NCBI GenBank assembly: GCA_025056865.1
Contig: JANWVO010000052.1
Location: 1 to 64,000 of the forward strand
DNA from: Bryobacteraceae bacterium
GTDB taxonomy: Bacteria; Acidobacteriota; Terriglobia; Bryobacterales; Bryobacteraceae
Direction: 5' to 3'
DNA: 64,000 nt
Made by a program: the position numbers and the translations under genes. The stretch's first letter is position 1; each line of letters starts with the position of its first letter. The notes beneath the pieces are model-generated. The model searched no databases. It saw only the letters and a program-made list of their open reading frames with translations, and had not been told where the DNA came from. Below, one piece after another: positions 61,467 through 64,000 of this stretch.

Positions 61467-62273
61467 ATGAAGCGGTTGTTCGCGCTGATTTTCGTCTGCC
61501 TGCTGCTGCCAGCGCAGCGCGGCAAGGAAGACCGCGTCCGCAAGCTGACCGACGAGGAGAAGATCGAGCTGCTGCGCGGGCTCACCGCCGAATTCGCCAC
61601 GGTGAAGGCTTTCATTCCCCGCGTCAAGCGCCCGGTCGAGATCCGCAGCGATGGCTCTTACGACAAGATCGAGTGGCGCGAAAAAGGAGACGAGTACGGC
61701 GCGGTGGCGCGAGTCGGCGAGCTCGTCCAGATCACAAAGGTGGAGATTGAGGACGACCGCATCATTCTCCAGATCAACGGCGGGCTGAACACGCGCGGCA
61801 AGTGGTATGAGCGCATCGAGGGCGGCGTGGGCACATCGGGGCGGACGGTGCCGATGTCGCGCAACATCACGCGTTCGGCGGGCACGACCATTGCGCTGGT
61901 CTTCCCCGGCAGGATCCCGCCGGAAACGAAGCCCTCCGACGTCAAGCAGATGCTCAGGCCCGTGCTGGAGTTCGACACGCGTTCTGCCACGCAGAACTAT
62001 TTCGACACGCTGCCGCCCGAGATCCAGGAGGCGATCAAGGCCAAGCGCGCCGAAGTGGGCATGACGCCCGAGCAGGTGAAAATGGCGCTCGGCCATCCGC
62101 GGGACAAGTGGCGCGAAACGGTGGACGGAGTGGAGACCGAGGACTGGGTGTACGGCTACCCGCCGGGCAAGATCACCTTCGTCACCTTCGCCAACGGCAA
62201 GGTGATCCGCGTGAAGGACACCTACGCGGGTCTCGGCGGACAGACCGTCCCCATGCCCCCGCCGCCCCGCTGA
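61467..62273 (+). CDS. exported protein with C-terminal BamE/OmlA-like segment
   Basis: A 268-residue exported protein. The signal peptide is MKRLFALIFVCLLLPAQ. The middle region (about 60-170; RPVEIRSDGSYDKIEWREKG, GRTVPMSRNITRSAGTTIAL) has no family I recognise. The last 60 residues start MTPEQVKMALGHPRDKWRET and continue WVYGYPPGKITFVTFANGKV, the pattern of SmpA/OmlA/BamE folds, in which a helix pair precedes a beta hairpin. The ATG at 61467 is chosen over upstream in-frame starts because it opens the signal peptide. It is probably co-transcribed with the CPBP gene. Confidence 0.78.
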   Translation: MKRLFALIFVCLLLPAQRGKEDRVRKLTDEEKIELLRGLTAEFATVKAFIPRVKRPVEIRSDGSYDKIEWREKGDEYGAVARVGELVQITKVEIEDDRIILQINGGLNTRGKWYERIEGGVGTSGRTVPMSRNITRSAGTTIALVFPGRIPPETKPSDVKQMLRPVLEFDTRSATQNYFDTLPPEIQEAIKAKRAEVGMTPEQVKMALGHPRDKWRETVDGVETEDWVYGYPPGKITFVTFANGKVIRVKDTYAGLGGQTVPMPPPPR

Positions 62274-62283
62274 GCTGCGCTCG

Positions 62284-63252
62284 TCAGGGCACCAGCAGGA
62301 GCTTTCCCGCCGTGCGGCGCGAGGCCAGATCCAGGTGCGCCTGAGCGGCGTCGGCCAGACGGTAGACCTTGTCGATGAGCAGGCGGAAGCGGCCCTCAAG
62401 CACCCAGCGCAGCACGTCACCGGCGCGCCACAGCAGCTCGTCGCGGGTGGCGCAGTAGTGCATCAGCGTAGGCCGGGTCAGGAACAGAGACCCCTTCTGG
62501 CTGAGCACGAGCGGCTGAAACGGCGGCACAGGGCCGCTGGCGTTGCCGAAGCTCACCATCATGCCGCGCGGGCGGATGCAGTTGAGGCTCTTCTCCCAGG
62601 TGTCGGCGCCGACCGAGTCGTAGACGACATCGACGCCGCGCCCGCCGGTGAGCTTTTTCGTTTCATATTCGAAGTCCTGCTCGGTGTAAAGAATGACCTC
62701 GTCACAGCCGGCTTCGCGGGCAATCCTGGCTTTCTCGGGCGTGGATGTGGTGCCGATGACGCGCGCCCCCCGGATCCTGGCCGCGGCTGCCACCCAGCGC
62801 CCCGTGCCGCCTGCGGCGGCGTGCACCAGGCAGGTCTCGCCCGGCTTCAGCGGCCAGGTGGAATGGGTGAGATAATGCGCCGTCATGCCCTGGAGCATCG
62901 AGGCAGCGGCGGACTGGAAATCGAGCTCCGCAGGAATCTGCACAAGCAGCCACGCCGGCACGGCGGCGTATTCGGCGTACGTGCCACGGTGCATCGCCCA
63001 GGCCACGCGGTCGCCCGGGCGTACTTCGGTTACGCCGGGCGCCACCTTCTCGACAACGCCCGCCGCTTCCATGCCCAGGACAACGGGCGGCGCCGCCGGG
63101 TAGAGCCCGGTGCGGTAGTAGATGTCAATGAAGTTGACGCCAATGGCATGGATCCGCACCAGCGCCTGCCCGTCGCCCAGCACGGGCGCCGGCAGATCCT
63201 CGTAGCGCAGTTTGTCGACTCCTCCGAATTCCGTGACGAAGACAGCTTTCAT
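62284..63252 (-). CDS. NADPH:quinone oxidoreductase (zinc-less MDR family)
   Basis: A 322-residue quinone oxidoreductase-type MDR protein. The start KAVFVTEFGGVDKLRYEDLP and RIHAIGVNFIDIYYRTGLYP are characteristic. The nucleotide motif is VHAAAGGTGRWVAAAARIRG, in which GxGR replaces the usual GxGQ. VDVVYDSVGADTWEKSLNCI and GMMVSFGNASGPVPPF match the QOR C-terminus. No zinc-binding cysteines. It would reduce quinones or enones with NADPH. The ATG at 63252 overlaps the stop of the upstream gene (ATGA); a longer open frame upstream is the shadow of that gene. Confidence 0.92.
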   Translation of the reverse strand: MKAVFVTEFGGVDKLRYEDLPAPVLGDGQALVRIHAIGVNFIDIYYRTGLYPAAPPVVLGMEAAGVVEKVAPGVTEVRPGDRVAWAMHRGTYAEYAAVPAWLLVQIPAELDFQSAAASMLQGMTAHYLTHSTWPLKPGETCLVHAAAGGTGRWVAAAARIRGARVIGTTSTPEKARIAREAGCDEVILYTEQDFEYETKKLTGGRGVDVVYDSVGADTWEKSLNCIRPRGMMVSFGNASGPVPPFQPLVLSQKGSLFLTRPTLMHYCATRDELLWRAGDVLRWVLEGRFRLLIDKVYRLADAAQAHLDLASRRTAGKLLLVP

Positions 63253-63794
63253 GCGCGCAGCGCCCTCCGCAGATGAACATACGCTGCAAAGGCGAGCAAG
63301 TAAAGTAGTACGAAAGGCACAAAAACGAGGCGCCCGAGCGTCGCCGCGCCCTCTGCTCCGGTGAGCCCGGCCCGGAACAGCAGGAAGTGAAGCATGGTGC
63401 GCCACTGGCTGATGTCGAACCAGAAGTAGTCGCAATTCTCGTTGACGATGAACACTTTTGCCGGCACCTGCCAGGCGAGCGCCCACTTCCACTTCGCCAT
63501 CACGGCTTCGTCCGAGCACAGGATGCCGACGGCGTCGTAGCCGCGCCGGCGGAGCATGGCATACAGCCTCTTGCGGGCGGCGCGGCCCTGCCAGTCGTGG
63601 GTGCGGAAGACCTCGCCGCGCGCCGGATCAAAGCCCTGCGGGATGCCGCTGAAGCAGGTGAAAAGATCGACGCGTTCGTTGACGGGTTGCGAGTAGATCC
63701 CCGGCAGCAGGGTTTCAATCAGGCGCCGCGAGCCGCTTTCCACCAGCAGGACGCGGCGCAACGGCGGGATGTACCTGGAGAAAAAATGCAGCAA
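63249..63794 (-). CDS. membrane-anchored protein of unknown function
   Basis: A protein of about 181 residues from a TTG start at 63794; the frame stays open to 63863. The soluble part (RVLLVESGSRRLIETLLPGI, VDLFTCFSGIPQGFDP, GRAARKRLYAMLRRRGYDAV) looks like half a Rossmann-type glycosyltransferase fold, with GILCSDEAVMAKWKWALAW recalling heptosyltransferase-like proteins. One membrane span near 148-172 (LVFVPFVLLYLLAFAAYVHL) ends the protein. TAAAAT stands seven bases before the TTG, consistent with a leaderless start. It is coupled to the quinone oxidoreductase gene by four bases. The function is unknown. Confidence 0.65.
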   Translation of the reverse strand: MLHFFSRYIPPLRRVLLVESGSRRLIETLLPGIYSQPVNERVDLFTCFSGIPQGFDPARGEVFRTHDWQGRAARKRLYAMLRRRGYDAVGILCSDEAVMAKWKWALAWQVPAKVFIVNENCDYFWFDISQWRTMLHFLLFRAGLTGAEGAATLGRLVFVPFVLLYLLAFAAYVHLRRALRA

Positions 63795-63801
63795 CCTACC
63801 G

Positions 63802-63807
63802 ATTTTA
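63802..63807 (-). promoter_or_regulatory. -10-like box before the unknown membrane protein
   Basis: TAAAAT on the minus strand, seven bases before the TTG at 63794. It helps to choose the TTG over longer open starts. Confidence 0.35.
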
Positions 63808-64000
63808 GCGCGGCCGCGCCGGCAGGCCGCCGGAAAGGCATCCGGCCCGGAGGAATCAGCCACTCCGCGGCGCGGCAGGCAGCGGCTGCCTCACGCGGCC
63901 CGCAGCGCCGCCCCCTTGCGGTCGACGGCTCTGCGGCCGGCGGGCGGGGGCGTCCAGAAGTCGCTCCAGCCGAGTCTGCATTCGCGCACCATGCGCCGCC

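Noticed and set aside
1-64000. CRISPR arrays, tRNA genes, rRNA genes, insertion sequences, prophage genes
   Set aside because: I found no regularly spaced repeats, no tRNA T-loop/acceptor pattern, no transposase or integrase motifs and no phage structural proteins. A dedicated tRNA search could still find one I missed.

Overview
The window is GC-rich, densely packed bacterial chromosome. It carries no phage, plasmid, IS or CRISPR signature. The gene content points to an acidobacterium of the Solibacter/Bryobacter type (inference): a Tat-exported Gfo/Idh/MocA oxidoreductase, a DUF1080 protein, an HTH–TM–propeller protein, a fused TrpE-TrpG, a fused 2-oxoacid dehydrogenase E1 and hopanoid HpnE. 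No rRNA or tRNA gene was recognised, so the taxonomic call rests on proteins alone.

Layout. 1-2600: a hairpin-rich left edge, then an envelope-sugar pair on the minus strand (nucleotide-sugar epimerase, GT4 glycosyltransferase). 2646-18017, plus strand: Gfo/Idh/MocA; HldC-like heptose adenylyltransferase overlapping mfd; SurA-like chaperone; YhaM-like nuclease; BlaI-type repressor; a TPR lipoprotein with an exosortase-associated CAAX-type protease; then four overlapping genes (deoxyhypusine-synthase-like protein, PfkB kinase, ROK kinase, GmhA-like isomerase) and a polysaccharide deacetylase. 18065-25182, minus strand: a MacB/DevC-type ABC exporter, then a corrinoid block (BtuC-, BtuD- and BtuF-like importer, CobD-like decarboxylase, a very short CobQ-like protein) and an Rrf2 regulator with three cysteines.

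25400-47971 holds metabolic genes in short runs: glycogen phosphorylase, a cysteine-rich protein, a zinc alcohol dehydrogenase, serS, the E1 alpha/beta fusion, a HAD phosphatase with an exported esterase-like protein, a lipoprotein/geranylgeranyl-reductase-like/hemL operon, DUF1080, a class V aminotransferase, a PPOX protein, an M28 peptidase, trpEG, a 46-residue membrane peptide coupled to hpnE, and two exported proteins of unknown role. 48048-54804, minus strand: two small membrane proteins, nucleoside hydrolase, truA, pyrE, a CHASE-type hybrid histidine kinase and an HTH–TM–propeller protein. 54979-63794: a TolC-type channel, a 1.35-kb gene-free stretch with inverted repeats, a methyltransferase, a PilZ protein, a divergent peptide deformylase, a second CPBP protease, a BamE-like exported protein, a quinone oxidoreductase and an unknown membrane protein.

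Themes. Several loci serve the envelope: activated-heptose-type sugar metabolism, glycosyl transfer, OMP chaperoning, exosortase-type protein handling and hopanoids. A recurring signal is a -10-like hexamer placed 6-7 nt before the start codon, which suggests that many genes are transcribed without a leader. The strongest candidates for something undescribed are the four-gene sugar cluster with its deoxyhypusine-synthase-like first gene, the compact CobQ-like protein, and the mutually exclusive hairpins in front of the hybrid kinase.
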